Positions 1 to 7,672 of a DNA stretch of 20,847 nt are shown here, piece by piece (position 1 is the first letter of the stretch; every line of letters starts with the position of its first letter). The position numbers were made by a program, and so were the translations under genes. This DNA comes from Microcaldota archaeon (GTDB lineage Archaea > Micrarchaeota > Micrarchaeia > Micrarchaeales > CABMGC01). The notes under the pieces are model-generated. The model was not told the DNA's origin and made no database searches. It worked only from the letters and a program-made list of their open reading frames with translations. The DNA lies in assembly GCA_021792235.1 (NCBI GenBank), contig JAJYVC010000015.1:1-20847 (forward strand), read 5' to 3'.

Positions 1-2
1 GG

Positions 3-185
3 ATGATTTTGCAAGCGCATAGAGAGGGCAGGTCTGATAAATCCGGGACCCGCACCTATTGCGCCCCAACTATCTGGGAATGCGATTGCCGGGGAGAATG
101 CCACTATGTCCTTGTGCTCGTACCGCCTTATGCCCGGGAGGAATTAATCATTGAACGCCTTGAGAACCCCATGCTTGCCCAATGA
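3..185 (+). CDS. Possible C-terminal end of an unidentified gene, cut by window start
   Basis: A plus-strand frame is open from the window edge to a TGA at 183-185 and would converge on dphB. The 60 visible residues hold a Cys-rich stretch (ECDCRGECHY, three Cys in six residues) followed by a hydrophobic strand and an acidic, helical-looking tail (REELIIERLEN). I recognise no family. The Cys cluster could be a metal site, but this is only a guess. A competing minus-strand frame, open from about 145 to the left edge, lacks a good ATG. The coding assignment is therefore weak, and the true gene could lie on either strand. No clear signal is visible in 186-238 beyond the short convergent gap. Confidence 0.3.
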   Translation: MILQAHREGRSDKSGTRTYCAPTIWECDCRGECHYVLVLVPPYAREELIIERLENPMLAQ

Positions 186-238
186 CACTTTGGTTATATT
201 TTAAGCTTTGTAGTCGCATTGGCGATGCCTGCCGGTTT

Positions 239-994
239 TCAGGTACCAAATCTCTTCAGCGCGTCCTCTTCCGCAAAGTTGAGCTCTGCAGGGACTATGA
301 TTGATATCGTCTTGCCTTCGAGCCGTTTGGAGTATGCTTGAAGCTTCGATAATTCAGTATAAAATATGTCTTGGGTCTCCCTACCTATGTCCCCGAGGAC
401 GACCACTCTGCTGTCCTTCAAGTAGGCGTTCCTGTCGGCCATTCCAATTATTTCTGCTGCCTGCGCTATGCTCATCGGGGAAGGCCCTTTTGGATCTATA
501 TCGAACAGCACGAGCGTGTGCTGCAAGTTCGTTAGGTTCTTGTGTATCACATCGATGAAGGACGTTGGCTTGTAGCGCTCGCTCCAGAAAGGCACAGTGG
601 TAGTTGGCCCGAACTTGTATATGTCAAGGCCGCTTTCCCCTATCGCCGCGGAGAATATTGACGGGGCGTGGAATATTTTCACGCTTATTCCCTGTTTTTG
701 CGCTTCGTCGAGTATTATATGGTGGGTTGTTGCGATAAGCGGGTCGCCTATCACAAGTATTGCCATGTCTGTGCCCTTCGCCTTCGCGACGGTTGCTTTT
801 ACTCTCTCCTCAAGCTCGCCCCTTGGCACATCTGTTACATCCATTCCTGACTTCTCCTTTACGAAATCGATGCTGCGCTGGCCTATTATCGATGTATACT
901 TGTCTGCGTAAACTATCCCTGCCGATCTTATGAAGTCAAGAGCCCTTGAGGATATGTCACCGGAATCTAGTCCCAGACCTATGAGCGCAAGCAT
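239..994 (-). CDS. dphB: Diphthine synthase (diphthamide biosynthesis methyltransferase)
   Basis: SAM-dependent methyltransferase that methylates the modified histidine of elongation factor 2 during diphthamide synthesis, in the cytoplasm. The 251-residue protein has the normal length for archaeal DphB and carries the tetrapyrrole-methylase-fold signatures: N-terminal MLALIGLGLDSGDIS, YADKYTS near residue 30, the nucleotide-pocket motif GDPLIATTHH at 83-92, and HAPSIFSAAIGESGLDIYKFG at about 109-129. The ATG at 992-994 begins directly with the first beta strand, so no upstream extension is expected. It lies 13 nt downstream of radA on the same strand and is probably cotranscribed with it. No key motif appears to be missing. 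Confidence 0.95.
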   Translation of the reverse strand: MLALIGLGLDSGDISSRALDFIRSAGIVYADKYTSIIGQRSIDFVKEKSGMDVTDVPRGELEERVKATVAKAKGTDMAILVIGDPLIATTHHIILDEAQKQGISVKIFHAPSIFSAAIGESGLDIYKFGPTTTVPFWSERYKPTSFIDVIHKNLTNLQHTLVLFDIDPKGPSPMSIAQAAEIIGMADRNAYLKDSRVVVLGDIGRETQDIFYTELSKLQAYSKRLEGKTISIIVPAELNFAEEDALKRFGT

Positions 995-1007
995 GCAATC
1001 AGAACAG

Positions 1008-1958
1008 TCAATCCTTGATGCCGTCTGGAGTTATCTTTATCACAGCCTCGCCCTCCGGCATGTTGGGCGAATCGACAAGCCTTACTATCCTCTTGTCCTC
1101 CTTGCTCTTCCTCATGTAAAGCCTTGTAGTGGCAGCATGTGCCACTATGTTCCCGCCCACAGGTGTTGTCGGATCGCCGAAAAGTATCCCAGGATTGTCC
1201 ATTACCTGGTTTGTGATGTAAACGGCGAGGTCGTGGTTGTCTGCCAGCTTCTGCAGGTTGTGTATGTGCACGTTGAGCTTGCCCTGCCTCTCGTTTAGCG
1301 CGCCACGCCCTATGAATTCAGACCTGAACAGAGACATCAGCGAATCCACCACTATGAGTTTGACGTTGCTCTCCTTGACAAGCTTGTCTGCGCGCTCTAT
1401 GGCGAGTATCTGCTGGTCGGTGGTTGTCGCCCTTACAACGAGTATGTTGTCAAGAACCTGCTTTGGATCGAGTTCTGCCGCCTTAGCCAGCTGCTCTATG
1501 CGATCCGGCCTGAATGTACCCTCAGTGTCTATGAACAGCGTCTTTCCTCCAAGACCACCAGATTCCACGGGCCTCTGTACGTTGACAGAGAGCTGGAAGC
1601 CCAGCTGTGTCTTTCCTGATGCGAACCTTCCGTATGCCTCTGTTATGGCGTTGGCCTCTATTCCGCCGCCGAGCAGCTCGTCGAGTCCTTTGGCCCCGGT
1701 TTGTATCCTGCCGAGCAGCCTCCTCTTCTCATTTACCTCTGATGCAGTCTTGTAATCAAGAGTGGTAGCCTGCTTTGCCGCATCTATCGCCTGTTTTGCA
1801 GCCTCGAGCTTCATTCCTGATAGCTCGCTAAGTTCGTGTGGCGATGCTGTTGCGATCTTTTCTATTGAATCGTAGCCCAGCTGCTTCAGCTTCTCCGCGG
1901 TTGTGGGGCCAACTCCTGGAAGGTCCTCTAGTTCCTTGATGCTCTTTTCTTTAGCCAT
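1008..1958 (-). CDS. radA: DNA repair and recombination protein RadA
   Basis: Archaeal Rad51/RecA-family recombinase that forms ATP-dependent filaments on single-stranded DNA for strand exchange. In the 316 residues, a helix-hairpin-helix N-terminal domain (LPGVGPTTAEKLKQLG, residues 13-28) is followed by a linker and the RecA core. Walker A is GRFASGKT (110-117), Walker B is LIVVDSLMSL (201-210), and the L2/DNA-binding region includes TNQVMDNPG and TTPVGGNIVAHAATTRLY. The residue before Walker A and the P-loop filling differ from the common GEFGSGKT, and the inter-subunit FxxA motif appears as YKTA (69-72). The ATG is preceded by an AGGTAA Shine-Dalgarno-like element, and a TATA box lies about 55 nt upstream, giving a leader of about 30 nt. 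Identification is secure. Confidence 0.97.
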   Translation of the reverse strand: MAKEKSIKELEDLPGVGPTTAEKLKQLGYDSIEKIATASPHELSELSGMKLEAAKQAIDAAKQATTLDYKTASEVNEKRRLLGRIQTGAKGLDELLGGGIEANAITEAYGRFASGKTQLGFQLSVNVQRPVESGGLGGKTLFIDTEGTFRPDRIEQLAKAAELDPKQVLDNILVVRATTTDQQILAIERADKLVKESNVKLIVVDSLMSLFRSEFIGRGALNERQGKLNVHIHNLQKLADNHDLAVYITNQVMDNPGILFGDPTTPVGGNIVAHAATTRLYMRKSKEDKRIVRLVDSPNMPEGEAVIKITPDGIKD

Positions 1959-2010
1959 GTCGTTACCTGCTTTACAAGAAGAATAGCGCTACTATTGCTC
2001 AGGGAAAGAA

Positions 2011-2018
2011 TATAAAAC
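2011..2018 (-). promoter_or_regulatory. TATA box of radA
   Basis: On the minus strand this reads GTTTTATA. The expected start, about 25 nt downstream, is near 1988, leaving a leader of about 30 nt that contains AGGTAACGAC just before the radA ATG. radA-dphB therefore seems to have its own promoter, separate from the amidohydrolase gene upstream. Confidence 0.55.
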
Positions 2019-2039
2019 CAATCGGAGAAGGGGCCAGTT

Positions 2040-2762
2040 TCACAGGTGCATCTTCAGTAACCGCTCTGCGTTCTTATAGAGTATGTCGTCTCTTTCATCA
2101 TCGCTCATCTGTGCTTTCATCACTTTCATTAGCTCTATTCCTTGGTCTGAGTAGGGCACGTCCGATCCGAACAGCACCTTGTTTGATCCGACCATCTTGG
2201 TGAACTTGGCTATTTTCACGTTTGTTTCAGACTGTATCGATGTTTCAGTGTACAGGTTATCGTACTTCTTGATGGCCTTGAATGCTTCATCTGACAATTC
2301 GGCGAAATGCGCCATTACTATGCTGAGCCCAGGAAATAATGGGGCTAGCGAAGATATACGAACCGGATCGGTATTTGGATTGCCTGCGCGAAGCCGCGTA
2401 TGCACAAGCAGAGGCTTGCCGGAACGTTCTATCTCCTCATAGAGCGGGAAGAATTTCTTGTCGAGAGGATCGAAGTCCTGCGCGCGGGGATGCAGTTTCA
2501 CGCCTTTGAATCCGTGGAGTATTGCCTTTAGCCTTTGCGCGTTCTCTGTTTTTGGGTTGAATCTCAGGAACGGTATGAGCTTGGGATTGTTCTGGCTAAG
2601 TATTGATTCGCTTGCTTCGATGAGGCCTACATCCTTTTCATCAAGCGGGAATACGACAGAATAATCGATTTTGTTGTGGTCCATGCTTTCAAGGAGCTGG
2701 TCAAGTCCGTATGTGGTACCATCTTTGTCATTGCCCACGTGGGAATGAAAATCTACAATCAT
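2040..2762 (-). CDS. Amidohydrolase-family (TIM-barrel) metal-dependent hydrolase
   Basis: The 240-residue protein matches the amidohydrolase-2 type of the metal-dependent hydrolase superfamily. It has a first-strand metal motif DFHSHVG (His6, His8), GVKLHPR (His91), PLLVHTR (His121), VMAHF (His152) and a catalytic Asp in LFGSDVPYSD (Asp201). These residues would hold one or two divalent metals and hydrolyse or decarboxylate a C-N, C-O or C-C bond. The substrate cannot be told from sequence. It is shorter than most relatives, as in compact archaeal members. It starts 22 nt after the stop of the GCS2-type ligase on the same strand, so it is probably the third gene of that operon and may act on the same metabolite. 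TatD-type DNase is a less likely alternative. Confidence 0.8.
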   Translation of the reverse strand: MIVDFHSHVGNDKDGTTYGLDQLLESMDHNKIDYSVVFPLDEKDVGLIEASESILSQNNPKLIPFLRFNPKTENAQRLKAILHGFKGVKLHPRAQDFDPLDKKFFPLYEEIERSGKPLLVHTRLRAGNPNTDPVRISSLAPLFPGLSIVMAHFAELSDEAFKAIKKYDNLYTETSIQSETNVKIAKFTKMVGSNKVLFGSDVPYSDQGIELMKVMKAQMSDDERDDILYKNAERLLKMHL

Positions 2763-2784
2763 GTATTCATCTTTGGGACGGCTA

Positions 2785-4131
2785 TTAGTCCATGCTGAAT
2801 CTTACTGCCTCTATGAATGGAGCTATGCCTTCTTTCTTATAAACTTCAAGGCTTTTATCTGATGGGGTCACCGAATCTCTCAGCCTCTGCGAAAGTATCT
2901 CCAGATAGCGTGTTTTGTCCCCCAGCGATTCCAAGCCCTCCTTCGCCACAGAGAGCATGCGATGCGCAGACGCCCTTATTTCCTTATGTCCTTTTATCCC
3001 GTACTTAGATATCTGCTCCTTTGCATGTTGTGCTTCGTCTCTGCTCCTGCCTAGAACTAATGCTTCTGCCTCGTCGATGTTTGCTGACAGGCCCAAAACC
3101 ACAGAACCGAGCGCAAGTATGTCGCTCTTTGACTGCTGCATCGAGCATGTCCTTAGCTCTATGGTCCCAGTGGTGCCCTTTATCCTAGCCTCCCAGCGCA
3201 CCATGCTCTCGATAACATCTATGTCATCTGGTTCAGGAGTTATAATGAATGGCTTGTTCTCATTCGCATATACTGCTGTTGCAGACCCTCTTTCCATAAA
3301 CTGCCCGAATGTTACGCCGTCAGTAACCACCACATACCTCCCGCCTCTCTTCAGCAGCAGGATAGGCATGTGCTGCAGCTTGTTGATATAGTCCTCGAAG
3401 CTCTCAATCCGAGGTGCGACGCCGGCTGAGGCCGGATACTGTGTATGCATCTCATAGAACCTGTTCCTCAGGTCGGTGTTGCCAGAATCGCGGCCGCGGC
3501 TTATACGTGAATTTGCGGACAGTGCTATGAATTCGGGTGAGAGCAAGTTGTACAGGTTAAGGAGCCTTACTGCATGTTCAGGATCAAAAGCGCCGACATG
3601 GAACTGCACGGATGCACTCACCGTATTTGATATGTCAGAATCATCATTCTGGATGTGGGTAAGGACGGGCCTTATGAACCTCATGGCCGTTGACCTGTCC
3701 CTGGGGCAGTAAAGGTCTACGCTTGGGGGGCTCACCGGGTGTATCCCGTATCCTAGCATATAGGCGCCGTGGGAGTGCACCGCAACACCTGCAGCAGCCA
3801 CAGCCTGGTCTATGATTTCTCCTGTGCGCTCTATGGTTTTTGTTGGAGGTATTGCAATCTCCATTGTTGAGAACCCGGCCTCTGCGTTGATGGATACTGT
3901 GCCTTCTTTCAGGTTTGTTTCTATGTCAAGCCCCTGTGGGCTGAGCCTCCAGCCTTCGCTGGACCCTATCTGACGGTATATGCTCATTATCTCCTCGATG
4001 CCAAGCGCTCTGCCAAGCCTGTCTGGGCTTGATGCGACTATTGGGAATTCTAGCTCCGTGCCCAGAAACCCATTTTTTGAATGGAATTTCTGCGCGTGTG
4101 TTTGGCTTAGCTCCTTTATTGCAGTTGACAT
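2785..4131 (-). CDS. GCS2-family carboxylate-amine ligase (glutamate-cysteine ligase-like)
   Basis: ATP-dependent ligase of the glutamine-synthetase-like fold; characterised relatives join the gamma-carboxyl of glutamate to cysteine or another amine. From the chosen start the protein has 448 residues. The metal and nucleotide motifs are GTELEFP (Glu26, Glu28), EAGFSTMEIA (Glu84, Glu91; the family's E-G-x-x-E element), ASVQFHVG (about 174-181) and GTIELRTCSMQ (Glu325, Arg327). The longest frame begins at 4179 and would overlap the ATP-grasp gene by 44 nt. I prefer the ATG at 4129-4131, which follows the upstream TGA by four bases. Tight coupling to an ATP-grasp gene and a downstream hydrolase suggests a small peptide or thiol pathway. 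The acceptor substrate is unknown, so I do not assign gshA. Confidence 0.8.
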   Translation of the reverse strand: MSTAIKELSQTHAQKFHSKNGFLGTELEFPIVASSPDRLGRALGIEEIMSIYRQIGSSEGWRLSPQGLDIETNLKEGTVSINAEAGFSTMEIAIPPTKTIERTGEIIDQAVAAAGVAVHSHGAYMLGYGIHPVSPPSVDLYCPRDRSTAMRFIRPVLTHIQNDDSDISNTVSASVQFHVGAFDPEHAVRLLNLYNLLSPEFIALSANSRISRGRDSGNTDLRNRFYEMHTQYPASAGVAPRIESFEDYINKLQHMPILLLKRGGRYVVVTDGVTFGQFMERGSATAVYANENKPFIITPEPDDIDVIESMVRWEARIKGTTGTIELRTCSMQQSKSDILALGSVVLGLSANIDEAEALVLGRSRDEAQHAKEQISKYGIKGHKEIRASAHRMLSVAKEGLESLGDKTRYLEILSQRLRDSVTPSDKSLEVYKKEGIAPFIEAVRFSMD

Positions 4132-4135
4132 TTTT

Positions 4136-5263
4136 TCATCTGTTTTGAACACTGTCCTCTTCCATGATTCTTGCTGCATGTGCTATTGGATTTCTAAGTA
4201 CGCTCTCAAGGGCCCTTTCCCATTCGGGTGATTTTGAATTGGCTGCAAGGTCGCGTATGCCTTTTGTGCCGGACCTGGAATTTATCTCTAGCACGTAAAG
4301 CCTGCCGTCAGATGAGAGCAGGAAGTCCATGCCTATCTCGCCAACATCTCCTGCCTTCCTCTGAAGACCCTTGAATATTTCAATTCCTATTTCCTCCATC
4401 CTGCCCCTTATACGCTGAAAATCGGGGTAGATGCGGCTTGGATCCATTGAGTATCCGCCGTTGCTTATGTTAGACTGGTATGATCCTGCTGCTCCGAACC
4501 TCATGTACACTGCTGGAAGCACTATGTAGCCATCTCCGTTAAGCTGGAATAGTGCCCTGAAGTCGTAAACCCTGCCGTCTATGCTCGGCATTTTTATGCC
4601 CTCCTGAACTATGCATCTGTCGGTGTTTGCCTTGCTCTCGACCGTGTCGAGCGCCTGGCCGAGTCCGCCGAAGACCGAGTAGGAGCTATCTGATTTTAGT
4701 ATGTATTTGCCTTCTCCCAACGAGACGGTGAACTGCCCCTTCCCTTCTGAAAGCCCAGTATCCTTTATGAACACAAATCCACTGCCTTCGAGAAGAGATT
4801 GTGCATTTGCGTGAGTATAGCGCATTGTTGCAGGAGTGTCAATGCCCAGTTCGCTGAACAGTTCGTAGCTAAGCCACTTGTCATTGCATATCCGTATGGC
4901 TTCCGGTCCGTTTATGAACCTTGCCCCAGCATCGCTCAGCGCGGCAACGACTGCCTCATGGTCCGCTATGTTGCATGTGCCGCTAGATCCAGACCAGGCA
5001 TAATCAAAAACTACTTTTATGCTATGTGATGGAAAGGCGTAATCAGAAAGGTTTTTTCCGTCTAAGAATCGCACGTGGACATTTTCGCCTTTGCTTATCG
5101 CCTGCGCGTTATCCTGTGAAAGCACTAGATCTACAAGTGTTACGCCAAGACTGCTTGCCAGCTGTGCGCGCTCCTTGTAGGTTTTGAGGCCGAATCCGCC
5201 CAGCTCCCCTGCGTAAGGATTGTTAAGCATGCCCATCGCCCTGTTTGCCTTGAGGCTTTGCAT
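4136..5263 (-). CDS. ATP-grasp ligase, YheC/YheD-like
   Basis: Predicted carboxylate-amine/thiol ligase that activates a carboxylate as an acyl phosphate. In the 375 residues I see an N-terminal domain opening MQSLKANRAMGMLNNPYAG, INGPEAIRICNDKWLSYELF (about 118-137), a glycine-rich ATP-lid segment GLSEGKGQ, and the YheC/YheD signature VQEGIKMPS (219-227), DGRVYDFRALFQ (229-240), SNISNGG, GEIGMDFLLSSDGRLYVLEI and NSRSG (to about 332) with the metal-binding Glu/Asn. The longest frame runs to 5740, but its first 159 codons lie antisense to the glutamine amidotransferase gene and look non-coding. The ATG at 5261-5263 sits about 34 nt from a TATA box and matches family length. First gene of the operon with the GCS2 ligase. 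Confidence 0.82.
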   Translation of the reverse strand: MQSLKANRAMGMLNNPYAGELGGFGLKTYKERAQLASSLGVTLVDLVLSQDNAQAISKGENVHVRFLDGKNLSDYAFPSHSIKVVFDYAWSGSSGTCNIADHEAVVAALSDAGARFINGPEAIRICNDKWLSYELFSELGIDTPATMRYTHANAQSLLEGSGFVFIKDTGLSEGKGQFTVSLGEGKYILKSDSSYSVFGGLGQALDTVESKANTDRCIVQEGIKMPSIDGRVYDFRALFQLNGDGYIVLPAVYMRFGAAGSYQSNISNGGYSMDPSRIYPDFQRIRGRMEEIGIEIFKGLQRKAGDVGEIGMDFLLSSDGRLYVLEINSRSGTKGIRDLAANSKSPEWERALESVLRNPIAHAARIMEEDSVQNR

Positions 5264-5291
5264 ATTCGTCAGATTATATTGCTGCGCTGTT

Positions 5292-5302
5292 CCTATAAAA
5301 GC
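5292..5302 (-). promoter_or_regulatory. Core promoter of the ATP-grasp/GCS2 operon
   Basis: On the minus strand this reads GCTTTTATAGG. The TATA centre is about 34 nt from the ATG at 5263, so the transcript leader would be short. The same core, with one extra T, occurs in the opposite direction at 5359-5370. Confidence 0.55.
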
Positions 5303-5358
5303 ATCACGAATTTGGCCATTTTTGACGATTTTTCTGTTATTGTGGGGGCTCGATGTAG

Positions 5359-5370
5359 GCTTTTTATAGG
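5359..5370 (+). promoter_or_regulatory. Core promoter of the glutamine amidotransferase gene
   Basis: GCTTTTTATAGG, with its TATA centre about 34 nt upstream of the ATG at 5399. It mirrors the promoter at 5292-5302 in sequence and in distance to its start codon. Confidence 0.55.
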
Positions 5371-5398
5371 ATCTCCTGTCAACTGGTAAGAGAATGTT

Positions 5399-6076
5399 AT
5401 GTGCAGGATGGCAGCCTATGTTGGGAATTCGAGGGAGGAGATGGTAGGGCTTTATAGGTCGCTGAAGGCCACCGTAAGGAGCGAAGTCGAATCGAAAGGC
5501 GTAAGAAAAGCAGAGCAGTGCATGGACGGCTGGGGATATGTGGTAGCTTCGGATTGCGGCATTGTGCATTATAGGACGGGAAGATCTATACTCGATGACA
5601 GGATATCGCTCCCGAATACCGAAGGCATGACCTATGCCATATTCCACGCGAGAAAGGCTACTGACAAGAGCACCGTATCCTGGGAGTTTTCGCACCCTTT
5701 TGCAGGCCGAGTTGGCAGCGGCCAGATATATCTGGCGCACAACGGCCAGATAAAATTTAACGCTAGGGACGGGTGTACTATGGATACCCAGTACGGGCTT
5801 GAAGTAATTGAGCGAGAGGGCGTCGAAAGAGGCGTAGAGAAATTGAAAGGTATTGTCAAGACCGGCCTTAATCTGCTTATCCTTGAGGCTGACGCTGGAC
5901 CAAGGCTGAGATTCCTGAATTTCTACTTGGACAGAACGAAAAGCGGCTACTTTGACATGTTCTATAGGAAAACGGACAGCGGAATAGTAGTAGTGTCATC
6001 GACATTGAGACAGAACGGGATCAAGACAGCTTCCAGAGTGCCATATGGCGAATTGATGGACATGGATTCATTGTAA
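5399..6076 (+). CDS. Class II (Ntn-type) glutamine amidotransferase, EgtC/YafJ-like
   Basis: The 225-residue protein starts MCRMAAYVGN. After removal of Met, Cys2 would be the N-terminal nucleophile that hydrolyses glutamine or a gamma-glutamyl amide. Other class II features are DGWGYVV (43-49), FHARKAT with Arg85, SHPF (98-101), AHNGQI (113-118) and MDTQYGLE (128-135, the acidic substrate-binding region). No synthase or sugar-isomerase domain follows, so it is a stand-alone amidohydrolase like EgtC, which removes glutamate from a gamma-glutamyl conjugate, or YafJ. It is transcribed divergently from the ATP-grasp/GCS2 ligase operon, which fits a role in trimming or supplying that pathway. The in-frame ATG at 5399 is required to place Cys at position 2. 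Substrate unknown. Confidence 0.85.
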   Translation: MCRMAAYVGNSREEMVGLYRSLKATVRSEVESKGVRKAEQCMDGWGYVVASDCGIVHYRTGRSILDDRISLPNTEGMTYAIFHARKATDKSTVSWEFSHPFAGRVGSGQIYLAHNGQIKFNARDGCTMDTQYGLEVIEREGVERGVEKLKGIVKTGLNLLILEADAGPRLRFLNFYLDRTKSGYFDMFYRKTDSGIVVVSSTLRQNGIKTASRVPYGELMDMDSL

Positions 6077-6147
6077 ACTACCCACGGCTAAAGAGTGTGG
6101 GCTTCTTTGCCGAGAATAGGGTGAGAGGTGTGGTCCGTACAGATGTG

Positions 6148-7668
6148 TCAATCTAAAAGTACGTCCTTACGTAAGTCGTTGGTTACGTTCATGGCGTTTG
6201 CTACGAGCGTTCCGGCCACAACTATAATTATGTTTATGGCCAGGGCAATCATGCCTATGAATACTGGGCCCAGGCCAGTACCTATTAATGTGGTCGCCCA
6301 TTGCGCGTAATTGTTGGCGGCCTCCATCATGTATACCCCGCTTACCACGCCCGCAAGAAGCCCGAGGAACAAGGCCCTTCTGTTAAGCTTTCTGGTTATC
6401 ATGCCGAATATGAATGCGGGCAGTATCTGCAGTATGAGTATGCCTCCGAATAGCTGGAGCTGTATGGCATATGTTAATGGTATAACGAATACAAAGCCCA
6501 GTGCCAGGAACTTGAACACTACGGCAAATACCTGCGCTATCCTTGTCTCGCCTTTTGGAGTTATTTTAGGATTTATCTCCTTTGCTATGTTCCTGGTAAA
6601 CAAGTTGGCTGCAGCTATTGCCATTATAGCGGCTGGGACGAGACCTCCTATGAATATTCCAAGCAGGGCCGCTCCGGAGAGCCATGAAGGCAGAAGCGTT
6701 AGTATGAGTCCTGGAACGACCTGTGTACCTTGCACCGATGCAGGGAACGAGTGCACATAGTTTAGTGCGGCTGGCACGCCGTATATCATGAATCCGAACA
6801 TTGCCAGGAAGGCCAGGCCTATGCTGTACAGCGGAAGAAGCGAGGCTGTTTTTCTAACTGTTTTTGGATCTGTCTGCGCTAGGGAGCCGTTGATGACATG
6901 CGGATAAAGATACAGTGCAAGCGCACTGAATACGAACAGGCTCCAATATGCGTTGTACAGGTTGGCGGGCAGTTGGAAGTAGTGGACTGTAGTGGCTGAT
7001 GCGTTGACGAATGCCGTATGGAAGTCTCCGAGAGTTGCCACGGCGACTACCACTGCCACTACGCTCACCAGTATCAGGGCGTCCTTAAGTAGGGCGCCAA
7101 GCGTTGCGCCCCTGAGACCGCTCGTCCAGGTGAATGCCGCCAGTATTATGAAGGATACTATAAGGGAAAGCTCTATTATAGTCTGGGTGGCCCCAACGCC
7201 CTGAAGCAGCGCTATGAGCACTGCCTGCATCCCGACTATCTGTAGCGCGATGTATGGAAGTTCTGCCACTATGCCTACAATCGCCACGGATATGGCTAGA
7301 AGTCGGCTATTGAATACCTCGCGGGTAAAGTCCGCTACGGTGATATAACCGCGCTTGTTGGCGATCTTCCAGAACTTTGGCATTGCCCACATTGCGAATG
7401 CGTATGTGATTATTACATATGGTGCTGCGAAGAAGTATATTGATCCTTTCGCGAATAGCGAAGACGGCACTGCTATGAAGGTGTATGCAGTGTATATGTC
7501 TGCGCCGAGCAGAAACCATCCTAGGAAGGCACCTATGTTCTTTCCTGCGAGTCCCCATTCGGTGAGCTTCGTAAGGTCCCCCTTCCTCCATCTGGCTCCG
7601 TAAAACCCAAGGAATACGAAGACTATGAATAGGGCAACGAACATTGCTATTGATATGGGGTCAATCAT
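6148..7668 (-). CDS. Sodium:solute symporter (SSS) family transporter
   Basis: Integral membrane cation-coupled symporter. The 506-residue protein has about 13 hydrophobic segments and family landmarks: an N-terminal MIDPISIAMFVALFIVFVFL helix, TEWGLAGKNIGAFLGWFLLG (unwound first core helix) and YITVADFTREVFNSR. The longest frame starts at 7719, but its first 17 codons overlap the DUF3311 gene and are not hydrophobic. The ATG at 7666-7668 follows the DUF3311 stop by four bases, with AAGGTGA as Shine-Dalgarno. Pairing of an SSS carrier with a DUF3311 partner is a recurrent arrangement, seen for example next to monocarboxylate carriers of the MctP type. Substrate (monocarboxylate, amino acid or other) and coupling ion (Na+ or H+) cannot be decided here. 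Confidence 0.88.
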   Translation of the reverse strand: MIDPISIAMFVALFIVFVFLGFYGARWRKGDLTKLTEWGLAGKNIGAFLGWFLLGADIYTAYTFIAVPSSLFAKGSIYFFAAPYVIITYAFAMWAMPKFWKIANKRGYITVADFTREVFNSRLLAISVAIVGIVAELPYIALQIVGMQAVLIALLQGVGATQTIIELSLIVSFIILAAFTWTSGLRGATLGALLKDALILVSVVAVVVAVATLGDFHTAFVNASATTVHYFQLPANLYNAYWSLFVFSALALYLYPHVINGSLAQTDPKTVRKTASLLPLYSIGLAFLAMFGFMIYGVPAALNYVHSFPASVQGTQVVPGLILTLLPSWLSGAALLGIFIGGLVPAAIMAIAAANLFTRNIAKEINPKITPKGETRIAQVFAVVFKFLALGFVFVIPLTYAIQLQLFGGILILQILPAFIFGMITRKLNRRALFLGLLAGVVSGVYMMEAANNYAQWATTLIGTGLGPVFIGMIALAINIIIVVAGTLVANAMNVTNDLRKDVLLD

Positions 7669-7672
7669 TTGC

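Noticed and set aside
1237..1755. Plus-strand ORF of 172 codons across radA
   Set aside because: It is low-complexity Ser/Leu sequence antisense to RadA, and has no start signal or homology.
5264..5740. Extension of the ATP-grasp frame to a 534-codon ORF
   Set aside because: The first 159 codons are antisense to the well-supported glutamine amidotransferase gene, contain no ATP-grasp homology, and start upstream of both divergent promoters.
6080..6101. CCCAC...GTGGG hairpin after the amidotransferase gene as a terminator
   Set aside because: The stem is only 5 bp and no T-run follows, so it does not look like an archaeal or intrinsic terminator.
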